Origin: Termitomyces sp. T153
Lineage: Eukaryota > Basidiomycota > Agaricomycetes > Agaricales > Lyophyllaceae
Length of the DNA stretch: 64,000 bases
Direction of reading: 5' to 3'
NCBI GenBank assembly: GCA_018296165.2
Contig: JACKQL020000023.1
Location: forward strand, 620,001-684,000
Shown here: piece by piece, positions 10,999 to 23,929 of the stretch
How the letters are laid out: the number at the start of each line of letters is the position of its first letter
Numbering within the stretch: position 1 is the stretch's first letter
Notes under the pieces: generated by a model
The model's database searches: none
What the model was told of the DNA's origin: nothing
Seen by the model: the letters and a program-made list of their open reading frames with translations, nothing else
Position numbers and translations under genes: made by a program

Positions 10999-13900
10999 AT
11001 GGACTACGACCGCAACGACGCCCTTCTCCACTGGCTCTTCCGCCAGACACAGGGCGACGCCTGGTTCCGCCCCAACGAGCAGCACATTTCCTCGGGCGTG
11101 GCCCTGCGCATTTCCGACGTCCATGGTGCGTGCTGCCTTGCTTTCTCGTCCCCCCCTCATGTCCCACAGACCCCGTCCCCGAGTTTCGCGTCTTTCCCTA
11201 CGAGAACCCGTCCCTCGAGCCCTTTGAGACCGCCGTCGCTGCCCTCAACCCCGCCGTCGCAGTCAAGATTCGCAGTGCCGCCGTCCACGCTGCCCTCGCT
11301 GCCGTCCCCCCAGACGACCACACCGTCTATGTCGACGCAAACACCCGCATACAGATCCTAGACACCATGCTCGCCCTCCCCGCCGCAGACAAGGAACAGT
11401 GTGCTGCCTTTATCGTGCGTCTCCGTCTCCTGCCTTTGCTCTCTTTCCCACGTCTCTTAGCGCGACGAGCGCGTCCTCGTCGTCTGGTCCGACGTCCTCG
11501 ACCGCATCGTCCCCATATGCACCGACTTTGAGGACCGCCTCATCAAACTCCTCTGGCGCGCATCTCCCGCCACGCCCTCCTCAAACACCCACACCCCCAG
11601 CCTCTGCCAGACCCAAAGCGCCCGCTCCAGCATCGACGCCCTCGCCTCCCCCCCCAAGCGCACCTCCCTCGTCTCCATGCCCACCAGCTCCCCCCTCCGC
11701 CCCGCCCCCCCGTCCGCCAAAAAGTTCAAGCGCACATGGTACGGCCGCAAGGTCCCCGTCCACCAGCCCGAAGAGCTGCCCATGGACGAAAAGGGCGCCG
11801 TCGAGCAGGAAGACGAGGACAGCAAGTGGAACGAGGCCAAGCAGACCAGGCGCACCATGCTCTGGGCGCCCTTGTACAACGGCCTCGCCGCCGCACTCTC
11901 ACTCAGTACGTGGTCCGTCTATTTTCTCTCCCCGCACTCACTCTCCCAGTCTTCATTGGAAACGGCATCAAGCTTCTCTTCCAGGAATGGACCCTCGACG
12001 CAGGCGTCACCCGCTTTGCCCTCCTTGCCGTATGTCCGCTGCTTTACTGTGTTGCCCTCGTACGTCCGATTCGGAGACAGTTCTTCCATGCCTGATTGAC
12101 ATCCGGTCCGCAGTTTTTCGCTCTCCAAATAATCCAAAACATCTCAATGGTGTAAGTCCCCCAATTTCGGTTTAACCTTTTACCCGTGAGACGAGACGAG
12201 ACTTGCATCCTCGACGAAACGTCTCTCTTCTGACTAACATCCACACCCAGGATCGGCCCAATCGAGCAATACCACTCCAACTCCACCTACTACAGCGGTG
12301 TCAAGCCCCAAGCAAACCCCAAAATCGACCATGCTCTTCCGCACATCACCATCCAGATGCCAGTCTACAAGGAAGGCTTGGATGCAGTCTTGTACGTGTC
12401 ACCCCCTATTCCCTACGAATGCTGACAAATACTTCCCAGAGCGCCCTCGATCCTTTCCATCAAGCGCGCCATGCAGACTTATGCTCGCCAGGGCGGCACG
12501 TCCTCCATCTTTGTGTGCGACGACGGCTTGCGCCTCATGCCCGTGCACGAGCAGCAGGAGCGTGCGCGCTTTTATGCTGGCCACGGAATTGGCTGGGTCG
12601 CGAGGCCCGGCCATGGCGCCACGCCCGATGACAGTATCGACGATGACGGCCAGGTCGATCTCGAGAAGGGGTTGGGCAAAGGTAAACGAAAGCAAGGGGA
12701 GATGGGTCACAAGGCGTTTGTAAGGGCTGGGAGGTTCAAGAAGGCTTCAAATTTGAATTATGGTAGGTTGTTTTATCGACTGCTGATGTATGCGCTGCAT
12801 CAAATACAGGTCTGGCACTATCGCTCAAGGCTGAACGCCACCTCGCAAAGCTACTCAAGCACCAGAAGGAGGTCAAAGAGGCTCAGCAGGAACACCAACA
12901 GTCCGAGGACGTGACTACAGAGAACAGCATCGCTTCCTCCCGTCGCACGCCCACTCCTCCACTCGCGCCCCCCTCCCTCGTCGCCGATACATCCCTCCTC
13001 GGTATCCCCTCGTTCACACACGCCAACGGTACCTCTACGCCTCTCCGCGGCTCAAGCTCCACTTCAAACCTACACCACCCCTCCACGCCCACCGCGCCAT
13101 CGTTCAACCACACCCCCGCGCAGGCCTCGCTCGAAGACCAAGCGCTGGCGCTGGCGATCGCAGAGTGCGCCTCGGAGAGCGGGTTCCGGCCGTGGGCTGC
13201 CAACGGGCGCAATGTGAGGATGGGAGAGATCGTCTTGCTCGTTGATTCCGATACGGTCGTGCCCGAGGATTGTTTGAGGGACGCGGCGAGGGAGATGGCA
13301 GTTTGTCCCGATGTGGCGATCATCCAGCATGAGAGTGGTATGTCTCTCTTACGAGTGTCGAGTCGAGGCTGATTTTTTGTAGATGTCATGCAGGTCGTGC
13401 ATCATTACTTTGAGAATGGGATTGCGTATTTCACGCGGAGGATCAATAGGACAATCTCGATGGGTGTGTTGGTTTTCTTGCTTGGTGGTCAGTTGTTGAC
13501 ACTTTGGCAGCTTGTGCTAACGGTGAAGTCGCGCCTTTTGTCGGACACAATGCGTGTGTCTCTCCTCTTTTGCCTTTCTCTCTGACCTGCTTATTGTGCG
13601 CCGTAGCTTCCTACGCTGGCGCGCGCTGCAGGACGTCGCGTTTGTCGATTCCGCCGACGGCGTTGAGAAGATCTGGAGTGAGAGTAACGTATCCGAGGAC
13701 TTTGACATGGCGCTTCGGCTCTTGTCAAAAGGCTACATTGTCCGGTACGCTTTTCGTCTCCTTGTATCATCCACGACTGACACAACGCACGCAGATGGGC
13801 GACGTACTCTAAAGGCGAATTCAAAGAGGGTGTGTCGCTGAGTGTAGACGACGAGTTGAATAGGTGGCAAAAGTACGCTTATGGGTGCAGCGAGCTGCTT

Positions 13901-14947
13901 TTCAACCCGTTTGTGCAGTGGTTCCGCCGTGGACCGATTGCGCATCAGATTCACAAGTTTATGTGGTCGTCTGCGCCTATGCATTATAAGATTGCTATGA
14001 TGGCTTGTGCGTCTCCTCCCCCTCCCCTTTGTGCCTTGTATTAACACGTATACAGACATGTTTTCGTACTATGGAATCGCCGTCTCCATCACGATTAGTA
14101 TCATCAACTACGTGTTGCTTGGGTTCCAGTTTGGCGTGGATAGGTTTTATATGCACTCGTTTGAGATATGGCTCGCGACGACGGTTGTGTTCTTTGGGTC
14201 TGGGACGGTTGGGTACTCGATTTTGCAGTATCGGTTGGGGCTCAAGCAGCTTGTGAGTCCTGCATTCCATCCCACCTTTCGTTTGGTGCCTTCTTTTGCT
14301 GACAAACAAACCGCGTGTGCGCGCAGATCCCTGCGTTTCTCGAGAACTGCATGTGGATTCCCTTCTTGTGCGTACTATCTATCTCCACCCCCCTCGTGTG
14401 CATGCGTTTACGTTATGCGTAGCTTCTTTTTCTTTGGAGGGCTTTCTATCCCCCTGAGTCAGGCTATACTCGCGCATATGTTCTCGTACAACATTTCGTG
14501 GTCTGCGACGATCAAGGAAGTGCAGCGGTCTAATTTTTTCAAGGAGATTCCGAAGATTGCGAAAAGGTGTGTGGTTTGGTTAGCATGATTGAGATGGGGT
14601 TTTTGATTAATGATGGCGTTTCCTTATCAAGGTTCTGGTTCTCTATTGTCGTTTCTTTTGTTCTGATAATTGGAGTTGTCGTTTTATCGACGAGCTTGAT
14701 ACCGATTGATTGGAGGATCGAGGCTAGTATGAATTGGGCTGTTATATTCCCCATTGTGTGAGTTTTTATTCTGTGTTGTGGTGGAGTTGATGATGACCAT
14801 GACGACGACGCTTCCAGCCTCATTGCGGCTTGTCATATATTGTTCCCGGTAAGGCAGAGCGCTCGGTGTCGTGTTGTGTCATTGCTAATTGGGTTTATGG
14901 TTTGACAGATCGTGTTGAACCCGTGGCTTATGGTTTTCTCGTACTAA
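10999..14947 (+). CDS. Multi-pass membrane GT2-family glycosyltransferase
   Basis: Eighteen exons: 10999-11125, 11170-11414, 11461-11905, 11950-12059, 12114-12151, 12251-12391, 12440-12762, 12810-13337, 13383-13463, 13511-13553, 13607-13744, 13795-14006, 14056-14252, 14327-14367, 14423-14566, 14632-14757, 14818-14848 and 14909-14947. All GT-AG with consistent phases, giving 1002 residues. Two membrane segments at about 265-320 precede the catalytic domain: PVYKEG (about 355), VCDDG (about 392), LLVDSD (about 618, the DxD metal site), SEDFD (about 723, the catalytic acid region) and NRWQKY (about 762, like QxxRW). At least five further membrane segments follow. This is the processive GT2 plan of chitin, cellulose or hyaluronan synthases (PF13632-like), so it probably builds and exports a wall polysaccharide; the product is unknown. 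A low-complexity Ser/Pro insert sits between VCDDG and DSD. Divergent partner: the GH16 gene. Confidence 0.92.
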
Positions 14948-15372
14948 TCGAATCGACCGGCAGCGATGGTTTTTATATATGGACTTTTGAAGATGCGCTC
15001 GACTGGACTGGACTGGACTGTTTTCTTGGTTGGTCAGCTCGATGGTCAACTTTGAACCCTTCACTATCTATCTATCGATCGATACCCGTACCCATCCCGG
15101 TCTCACCCAACCTTGGTATATACACGGATTCTTCATGTGACGTCTTTGCGGGTTCTATTGACGTACACGACCACGTTCTTTTTTCATTTTACATTCTTTT
15201 TTTTTGAGAATTGGACATACGATACGATACGATATGATGCTCCCTCCTCTCTCTTTTTTCGTATTTAGACTTTTCATCTCTCCTCTCTTCTCCTGTGTAC
15301 TTGGTTCTCGCCCACTCAACCACTCACCCACTCAACTCAATCTGTCAGTTGTCTGTCAATCGTATCGTTATT

Positions 15373-15423
15373 AGACAGACAGCCAGACAGACAGACAGAT
15401 AGATAGATAGACAGACAGACAGA
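15373..15423. repeat. GACA/GATA tetranucleotide microsatellite
   Basis: Tandem GACA units interrupted by a run of GATA units in the 3' flank of the GT2 gene. Confidence 0.85.
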
Positions 15424-15683
15424 TTACTTACTGTTATTCATTCATTCATACATACTTACCGCCACATCATACATCATACATCCATACATATGTGATTCGA
15501 TTCCATGTTGTACATCGCCTTTTTTCGTCCGTAGGACCTCGGACTCTCTTCTATATACATATTATTAACATACGTACGTACGTCGAATATAAAGTAACTT
15601 AGCGCGTTATATTATTTCTATTGATAGATTGGCTTGATGAGGAGGGGACGACCTGGTTACGGATCTTGATTGATTGATGATTG

Positions 15684-15752
15684 ATGATTAATGGTTAATG
15701 GTTAATGATGAAGGATGAATGGTTAATGGTTAATGGTTAATGGTTGATGGTT
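15684..15752. repeat. GGTTAAT tandem repeat
   Basis: Repeated GGTTAAT/GGTTGAT heptamers. The reverse complement (ATTAACC units) appears at about 7744-7768 in the 3' flank of the divergent partner gene. Confidence 0.7.
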
Positions 15753-17276
15753 GATGACGTTTGGTGGTTGGGCTTGAGGTGTGCTTCTTTTGCGGTTTCG
15801 GTTTCGGTTTTTTTTTATTTTTTAATTTTAATGTATGGTGGGTGGTGGGTGGGGGATGGGAGGATGGCGGTTTAGCTCCGGTTGGTAGGGTTGCGGTTTG
15901 ATTAAGTGATTAATGTTGTGTATTTGTGAGTTCCCCTCTTCTTTCCTTCCTTCCTTCCCTGCCTTGGGACATGTGTGTGTGTTTATGTATTTATGAGTTC
16001 TTTGCCTTTGGCCTCACCCTGACGCCGGACGGACGATCGTTGGATGCTTAAGTTGGGGGTGTGAGGTTTGTATTGGTTGGTTGATCGGTGGGTGGGTGGG
16101 TGGGTGATGTGTTGTGTGGGAGGGTTGGTATGGGTTTTGTGGGTTGGGTTGGGTTGGATGAGGGTGGGTGGTGGCCGGACTTGCACGTGGAGGCTGGTAT
16201 ATGTATATGATTGTGTGCCGGTGGAAGCGGAAGAGGATTATTATTTTGGTTACATATATGATGTGAGATTTTGGGTTGTCGTGGGGATTTGAGATTCTAC
16301 GTGAATTCGATTCGAGGGGGACTAAGCTAAGGCTTGGTTTGTGCTTTGATTATTATGTTGAATGCGTGTCATTATTCAACGTTGATTGAACTAGTTCCTT
16401 GATGAGGCTAGCTGCATGTATTACAGGGGCCAATTGATTCATTTTATCATGTAGAAATTAGAAATAGAACTCTGACTTTGGGCTCGAGATTGCAATTAGA
16501 GCAAAACGAGAACATTCGAGTAGATTTTGTTTGAGGCGTGGCTTGGATTTCTTGATGAAATTTGTAGAGACGAGTAGACAGGCTAGGCTTTCGGTGGTTT
16601 GGAAGGTTAGACTAACGTTATGTGGTCTTTGAGCCATCTGAAGCCAAGTTCTATCTATTTAAATAAATAAATTCGGTTTAGTGCCAACCTTTATATAACT
16701 GCTGTATAATCGACTCCACAGCGGCTATGTACCGTAACGCCGTACCCTTAGTGGGCGCTCCGAGACGGAAAACAGAAGTCAAATCGGTCACGCATGTATT
16801 CTTATGTATTCGGAATCTCCCCCTCGTGGGTGGCAGGGATAGCAATTGATAGGATAGCGGGTCGCAGGCGGTTGGTTGGACTTGGTGGTTGGTTGGTACA
16901 TGCGTACCGGTCTCCGGACAGATTCTCGAATACATACATAGCCCAGCCTGGGGGCGACCGAGTTTGGAGGCTCGATCGCCGATTTGAGCCGGATGAAGAT
17001 AGATAGTTAGATACATGTATGTAATTACTTCGTTATCTTTGAGAGTACTTGAACACGAGCAAGTTCGACGCGTTTGTGGTCGTGAGAGGCCGTGCTCCAC
17101 GGCTCACGGCGGAAGAACAGGGAGTAGCCTTTATGCATTTTCAAGTTGGATAAGGACACCAGGAGTTGTGTCAGATATGGTTAAAACGCCAGAGTCACCC
17201 TCGCGAGGGATTCTGTGGGCTCCCGGCTGATATGGGGAGTGTGATCCCCGGTGTAGTTTCTTCGACGCGAAAATGA

Positions 17277-17525
17277 AAAAGAAGGAGTGGATTACTCCTG
17301 TGTGACTTGTATCGGACACGATACTTGGAAGCATGGCAGTGTAATGACTTGAAGAATGCCATGTTAAACTGCCGGGGTTACCGAGGATTCCGGAGTGTGG
17401 TTGATGATAATTCATTTTTGATGAGTCCGGCACCGGACGACTTGATAACGTCTTCGATACGAAAGAGAAGAGTCGAGAATACTCCTATATCAGATGTAGG
17501 ATACTTAAAAGTATGACAATGCAAT
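17277..17525. repeat. Degenerate direct duplication, about 180-base period
   Basis: A block near 17277-17345 (GGATTACTCC, then GATACTTGGAAGCATGGCAG and TGTAATG) recurs near 17460-17525 in diverged form (GAATACTCC, then GATACTTAAAAGTATGACAA and TGCAATG). Confidence 0.5.
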
Positions 17526-18210
17526 GTTCAATAACTTGACGTATGTATGGTTTGGTTAGCTGGTCGGAATTAATGGTCGCGAAAAGTAGCGCGCGAGTAA
17601 GGCTGAGTGAAGCACCGCGCACTTTGTAAGTAGTCGAAACACACACCGCATCCTTTCAGTGATCCAAAAGAGGTGAATGATACTTTACAAAGATGGAGTG
17701 CACCTGGAAGAGCATTCGCATCATTTACCTCACCGCTGGTGTGTTTCCATGGCTGCAATACGTCGTGATATCAAGTCTATTTCGTTTCATAGCAAATTCG
17801 TCCGTTCTATCGAGTGAGGGTCTGAATGTTTGATCCACTGGCGTCGCTCACACTTTGAACAAGGGGGGACTTGAGGTTTATATTTTTCAAAATTTTAGAA
17901 GTGAAGGAGATTGTCCAAGAAATACAGTTGATGCAAACCACGCTGACTTGCGAGCTATGTAAGGCGTGCGTTGTTGAGAAGTAGATTGACCTGTTTGGGA
18001 TCAGGTGGCTTGTCCTTGATGGCGACGTCGTTTAGTTACGACGATTGCCGTGATGGCAATGATGACCACAAAAACCGCTCCCTACGGCGCTGCAAATGAT
18101 GGGACCCAACGACCTGGGTCCCGTCAACTGGATGGCAGTAGTTGTGGGAGAAATAGGCGACGGCGAGTTTGAGTAAATGTTGGACGCTGCCTCTGTGCTG
18201 GCTGGATGGC

Positions 18211-18350
18211 ACTAGTCCCAAGGTGCTCTTGCTTAAGGTGGGATCCGGTGTTGATAGTAACGGATGCTGTCTTTTTGTGGCTCATGAGAAACTGGTCCCA
18301 AGGTGCTCCTGCTTGAGGTGAGGGTCTTGTGCTGTTAACAGTAGCATGGA
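18211..18350. repeat. Degenerate tandem duplication, 80-base period
   Basis: Two copies beginning at 18211 and 18291 share GTCCCAAGGTGCTC, then GCTT(A/G)AGGTG, then a diverged tail with TGTTGA/TGTTAA and AGTA. Confidence 0.65.
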
Positions 18351-20424
18351 AGATGGTTGTGAGAGGAGCAAGGACTGTGTTAATTTCCGTATTAATAAAA
18401 GGAAGGATCCCATGCAAAATCAGTTCGTTCTCTCTGAGACAGGACCTAACAATTATGACTTTTCAAGATGCACAAGCATTCAATGACGGAACAGTACAAG
18501 ACACACAAAGGACTATAAGTAAAATAACCACCGATATGGCCAGCATTCACAAAACCGCTACAATGAGAAATGTTATTTTGGTGGTATTCATCATGATGAC
18601 ACATAGCCAGTGAAATTGGTCAGTTGTCGCCACAACGTTCCCAAACCAGACATGGATTTCCCACACAATAAGGGGGAAGAACAGGCAGACATGGATAGAT
18701 ATTGGTCGTGCGGAAAACAGAGACGAGCATAGAATGAGGTATCATGATGTCCATCCATGCTAGATCATGCCCCACAAAGCAAAGCCTCTTGCCGTGTCTC
18801 TTGCAGGCAACGACGAGTTGAAGGTAAGCAGCAGGTCTGCGACACGGAATGCATTGGTGTGAGATTTACTAATTCAAGGCTCGAATGCATTTGCATTTGG
18901 TTGTTACGTGACTGTGATTCGGACAGTAGTTCGTTGAAGGGAATGTGGACTCGACGTTTATGGTATTGATGCTTGCGGCACGTCAAAGTGAGCGTCTTAT
19001 TCTACGAGCGGACAAAGAGCGGACACGAAGTCGGGTTGAGGATCTTGAGGAAGGGTGAGTTGAGGTGTGGAGAAAGCATGGTGGTCATGCTAGGGGACAA
19101 TGGAAGGTGAAGAAAAGACACGTACTATTTATTATCCGTCTCTGCGTCTGCAACACCATTGCTCATCTTGTCAGTGACTCGCTAACAAGATGATCAATGG
19201 GATATGCTATACATACACTGATGCGAAATGTAAGGTTTGATGCCGTCAATGATTAGATCAACAGATCAAAACTTTGTTTTCACAGTTGTTCGCTCAGTTA
19301 CACGCAACTTCACATAGAACAGAAGTAATATATTATATATTTTTAATATGATTTATTCGCAAGGTTGAGACGGTTCTCGCACTATTGAATGGGTTCAAAA
19401 AGTAATATTTAAAAACTAAAAACCCGAAACGACTATTTGCTCGTAAGCCTAAGTGATCTGCTCCCTGGGGATGGCCGAGCCGTGGCAAGTAATTGCTTGC
19501 TTTTTCCTTCAAAATCCTGCCTTTTTTATAGTCCGTCGTCGGCGCACGGACCATCGTGCTATCTGCGTGTTTTTTGTCATTGTCCGGGTGCGTAGTCAGC
19601 CGATGGGAGGTCTGGGCATCGGGGTTCTGTATGGTCGAGGCTTGGCAACACGTAGTGAGGCCTTTTTTCCTCTCCTCTCTTTTCCTAAACCTCTCATTCC
19701 TATGCTCAGGCTACTGTGGCAATCCTGGGAGCACTGGCTTGGGCTGGTGATGTGAGTGGCAGGGGAGGCAAGCTGTAGTTTTGGCTGGACACCAGCTGTC
19801 GAGAGACCAAGGATAGCTGGCACTGCCACTTTGTTAGGCGTGTTGGCTATCACTCTGATCAATTTTCTTGATCGAGTGACGTGTTAAACCCTTGACCCAT
19901 CACTTTTCCTTTGTCATTGCTGCTTTGGTCCTTCTTTCAGCTTTTGGGATCATTGGAGTGGTATTTTTTTTTCAAGCTAAGTACTTTCTCTGCCTCTTAC
20001 AGTTTTCAGCATTTAGGTATATTGAGAAGGTCTTTTCCTTACTGAAAGTACTAGTTGCTATGGGTAATGTACCACTGTATCACCTCCCCCATGCTTGTAA
20101 TGACTGCCCCCAGTCAGCTCCAACCTTTTTCACCATGTTCCTTGCCCCCCAATCTCCATGTAGCATGCAACAATATTTTGTTTAAGAAAAAACTTTCAAT
20201 ATTGATTTCCTATGCCTGTACATCAATTGTCCTTGTCTGACCCATTAGCCATAGCCATGTCTGGTTTGCCCAGCACCAATCATTTCTACTCAATCTGTAT
20301 TTGGTGCATCACTAAGTATTTTTCTTTTTTTAAAAAAACTCAATGGGTATCTTTTTGCAACCAAAACAAACATGATTGAGCATCTCCTTATAAAAGCTCA
20401 CTCCCCAATACCACTCTCCTCACC

Positions 20425-21556
20425 ATGCCTCCTTCTACATCTTTTCACAAACCTCCAACTGCTCCCTGTGCTGCCATAGCTGCTATGCCATCCTCTCACC
20501 ATGAGCCACCTGACTACATAGCCTTGTGTAATGGCATAGTGAAGTGGAACAGTGCTGGTGTAATCATTGCCATTTTACACTATCCTCCCTTCACTAGTGC
20601 CATTGTTGGCACATGGTCTACAGCTCAAGCACTCCCTAGCTCAGCAGATTGGGCCTGTTATTTTGGACTGCTCGACCTTATAAGCTTCCTCTTCTTTTCC
20701 TTACACCTTTCTTATGTGTTTGGCCAGGCATTCTCCAACCAGGCCAACTTTGCTTGTATTGCTGACCAATCTGGTCTCCCTGGCCTCCTTTCCAACATTC
20801 TGAAACTTCCCTCCTCTGCCTGGGACATTTTAGCCAGTGCCAAGGCCTTCTCTTCTTTTGCCAATGGCATCATTGCTATTGATGACAATTGTCAGAAACT
20901 TTGTTATAAGCATGAAGCTGAGGCAGTGCATGCTTAATATTGTTTTTTTTCCCTATCTTCCATACTTAATCTCCTTCCTTTGTCAACTCTATTCTTAGAA
21001 ACATTGAGCTCAGGATCATGATGTTGTTATGGCTGGTCCATCTCCTGCTCCTTCTGTCAAATGCAAGGCTAACATGAGTCTGTTAGCTTGTTGTCTCAAC
21101 ATTTTAACTCATTGACTTGACACACTTTCTCTGCACTTCACTCCCCCCCAGATTGATCCCAATGGCAAACCAAAACCCAAAAAGGTCAAAGCCTCTCCTA
21201 GTGCTGGTATGCTTTTTCTTTTCCTGCATTGACTTCTTCCCACAAAGCTTCTTTTTACTTCTCTAGCTAGCTACAAGCCTGGTAGCAATGCTGCTTTGGC
21301 ACTCCTTGGCCAAGTTGATGCCATGCTTGAGGCTGTGTTACTAGTGGATGATATGACCCTTGTTCCTTGTGCCAATCTCAAGAAGCATCATGCCACTGTT
21401 GAACTTGCAGCTCAGCAGCAACTTTTCTTTCTTGACATTGCCCTTCAGACCTCCAAGTTGATTGAGGATTGTCTTGACCATCTCAACAAGGCTTTGGGTC
21501 CCTCTGAGGTTGATTGTACTAGCACATTACTCAGTGAACTTAATGTTACTGCCAAG
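20425..21556 (+). pseudogene. Decayed, CpG-depleted multi-exon reading frame of unknown family
   Basis: A 170-codon frame starts MPPSTSFHKPP at 20425 and runs to 20937 (ending near AIDDNCQKLCYKHEAEA). Further coding-like blocks follow on the same strand: about 21013-21068 (DHDVVMAGPSPAPSVKCK), 21151-21206 (IDPNGKPKPKKVKASPSA) and 21266-21556 (ASYKPGSNAALALLGQVDAM and on to ELNVTAK before GTAAGC). The last two join cleanly through a GT-AG intron at 21207-21265. The join before the third block does not keep frame with any donor I can find, so I call it broken. Nearly all CpGs are gone (I find one CG in 20401-20940), as in neighbouring retroelements, so it was probably part of a silenced repeat. 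No domain recognised. It lies antisense to the integrase relic at 21905-23727. Confidence 0.4.
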
Positions 21557-21904
21557 GTAAGCATTCTTTGCCTTTTCCATCACCCTTCTCTTTGCTAATC
21601 CATTCTTCAAGTCTCTAGCTGACAATTCTGATATGAAACTCCTTAATCCCTCTGAAACTAGCCCCAAAATTCCTGTGACCCTATCAACAACTCCTCTAGT
21701 GTAATCATTAGCACTGCCTCTGCCTTAACTAGTTTTAAATATATCCCCCTTTGTATTCCTTACTTCACATCCCCCCAATTGATGTCATTAACCCCAGAAA
21801 TGTGTGACTTTAATAAGTTTTTACTTATTTTTAATTTTATTAAGTAAATTCCTAATTTTTTGTCATTCTTCAGGGTTGTTTTCTGATCCACCCATGTTGT
21901 GATC

Positions 21905-23727
21905 TCAAGGCTCATAAAGCCTTATAGAACCAAATGACAGGTCTGGTATAGTATTCTCTGTAGGCTTCTGTAGTTCTTCCCTTAACTCTTTTAACTTTTC
22001 TGGAGTGACATCTACCCATTGCTCTAGGCTTTGGGATAGTTCCAATTGTCTCCAAGCTTTGTAAGGAACTACTCTAAATGCTGCAACTCTGGTCTGCCAA
22101 ACTGACCCATCCAGTTCTGCTACAATATGATTATCAACCGTGGTCTTAGTAATTACTACCATTGGACCATGAAAGTGGGGAAGCATTTTAGCACTATGTG
22201 AACTTTCTGTAATCATATTCTTGACCAGGGCCAAGTCCAAGGGTTTAAAATTGAAGTCTTTGATAGAGTTTTTATACTCCTCTGCAAACTTCAAGGCCCA
22301 TTGGAGCCCAACTCTCTCTCTCATTTTTTCCACATGTTGGTGGTGCTTGGCTAAGGCCCTAGCACAATAACAATCAACTCTTTTGTAGATAATAGCCCTT
22401 CTGGCAATTCTATTAACCAGATAGCCTCTACCAAGTCCAAAGGTAGAGTTGGATGAGCCCCAGTAACCATGAAGTATGGTGAATATCCAAATCTCTGCCA
22501 GATAGTAATGCAATCACTCCACATTACATGGAAGAAGAACCAGAACCATTTAGTGTGATCCTCACAAGCTTTGAATAAAGCTTGCCTGACATCCCAATGT
22601 GGTCTTTCAATTTTGCCATTAGCTTGAGAGTTGTATGGAGAGATGGCTATGCCTCTGATTCCATATTTGCTCTCTATCCAAGCTGTAACCTTCTTGAATT
22701 GTCCAGCATTGTTAGTGATGATCTCTGCAATGCAGGCCCAATGACAAATCACATCCTCAAACAACCATTGACCAATTGTCTTATGGTTTTCTTTGTGCAG
22801 AGGCCTTCCTTCCATCCATGAAGACAATGCACACCTACCATGGACAATATACTTGCAGCCAGTTGAAGCTGGATTCATGTGCATGGTATCAATGTGGATT
22901 GTTTGAAAGATAGAGATTGTATAGGTCACTGTGGGAGCTCTGTTTACAACTGTCTTCTGATGTATCTGACAGTTGTGACAAGTTTCAACATACCATTACA
23001 CATCTCCATCAATTCCTGGCCACCAAAATCATTCTTGTATTAACATTTTGGTTGTATAAGTCCCCCTATGTCCTAAGGCATCATGGGTTGATTTAAGCAT
23101 GAACATTTGCCTATTGACATTGACTACTAACTTATGCCTGACCTCATGATTGTGCTTGTACAGTCTCCCCTTTTGATCAAAGAAGAACTGTCTTGCAAAC
23201 CTCTTGAACTTGTCTGGATCCCAACCCTGCAAACCCTCAAGTTCTTTGCTTGGGTCTTGTAGCCAGCTTTGTACAATTGGTAGCAAGTTATCCCACTGTT
23301 CACTCTCCCCACCTTTCCTATGCTCCAAGTATGCCTGTAAGTCTGCTTCCTTCTCTTCCTCAGTACCTTCTGTCAGTAGTAGAGGCTGAGAGAGAGATAG
23401 TACTGTAACAGGATCCATTCTGGATGTCTGCTGCTGATTTAGAACTGCCTTCCTAAGTTCTACCTCTTGAGACCTTGCTCTATTAAATTTTTGTTCCAAG
23501 TCTGATACTTCAGTGGCTACTGCATATAGATAACCACCTCTAGTGTCAATTTGATCTGCAAACTCCTCAAGTGCTAAGTGTTCCCAATCCTCCCATCCTG
23601 GTTCATTGTTGGTTTTAGCTGGATATTGAAGGTGCATAGTCTTTGGGTTGTCCACCAATTCTGGATTAACAGGTGGGTACTCCTCATCTCCTAGCTGCCT
23701 TGAGCCTTTTAGACAGGCCAGCAACAC
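21905..23727 (-). mobile_element. Ty3/gypsy pol relic: zinc-binding, integrase core and C-terminal domain
   Basis: On the minus strand one frame runs 23727 to about 22351 with two internal stops (near 23030 and 22996). It reads a pre-integrase region, an H2C2 zinc-binding motif (HDALGHRG, then CHNC near 22970), and an integrase core: IDTMHM (first catalytic Asp), YGIRGIAISPYNSQANGKIE (Glu in GKIE). A frameshift near 22350-22510 moves the C-terminal part (ALAKHHQHVEKMRERVG, then AELDGSVWQTRVAAFRVVPY) into another frame, ending at 21905. The expected TDN around the second catalytic Asp reads TNN (GAC to AAC), a C-to-T type change on the other strand. Inactive. I see no LTR pair or reverse transcriptase that clearly belongs to it. 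CpG-poor. Confidence 0.85.
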
Positions 23728-23929
23728 TAAAGGTCTTTCTGTCAGGGGATGTCCCAGTCCCTCTTTGCTCTGTTCTCCCTCCTTATGGTTTTCCTTTATT
23801 CTCCTTTCACTTCCCTATCTGCTGGCTTCAGTTTTAACCATCAGGCTGCACTGGCTCTCTGTCCATAATTCTGACAAGTGTTGCCCCTTCCACATGGCCT
23901 CTTACTAGACCCCCAGATTGTTTCATGTA

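Larger units (their letters stand above)
14948..19400. other. Intergenic region with microsatellites and degenerate duplications
   Basis: About 4.4 kb without a supportable gene. The left part (to about 16,300) is the GT2 3' flank with many simple repeats. From about 17,200 there are two degenerate tandem duplications, listed separately. CpG is at ordinary levels, unlike the region to the right. Frames such as 16678-17100 and 18124-18417 show no domain or splice support. Confidence 0.45.

Noticed and set aside
15373..15423. CRISPR-like regular repeat
   Set aside because: A tetranucleotide microsatellite in a fungal genome, with no spacers. No CRISPR array is present in the window.
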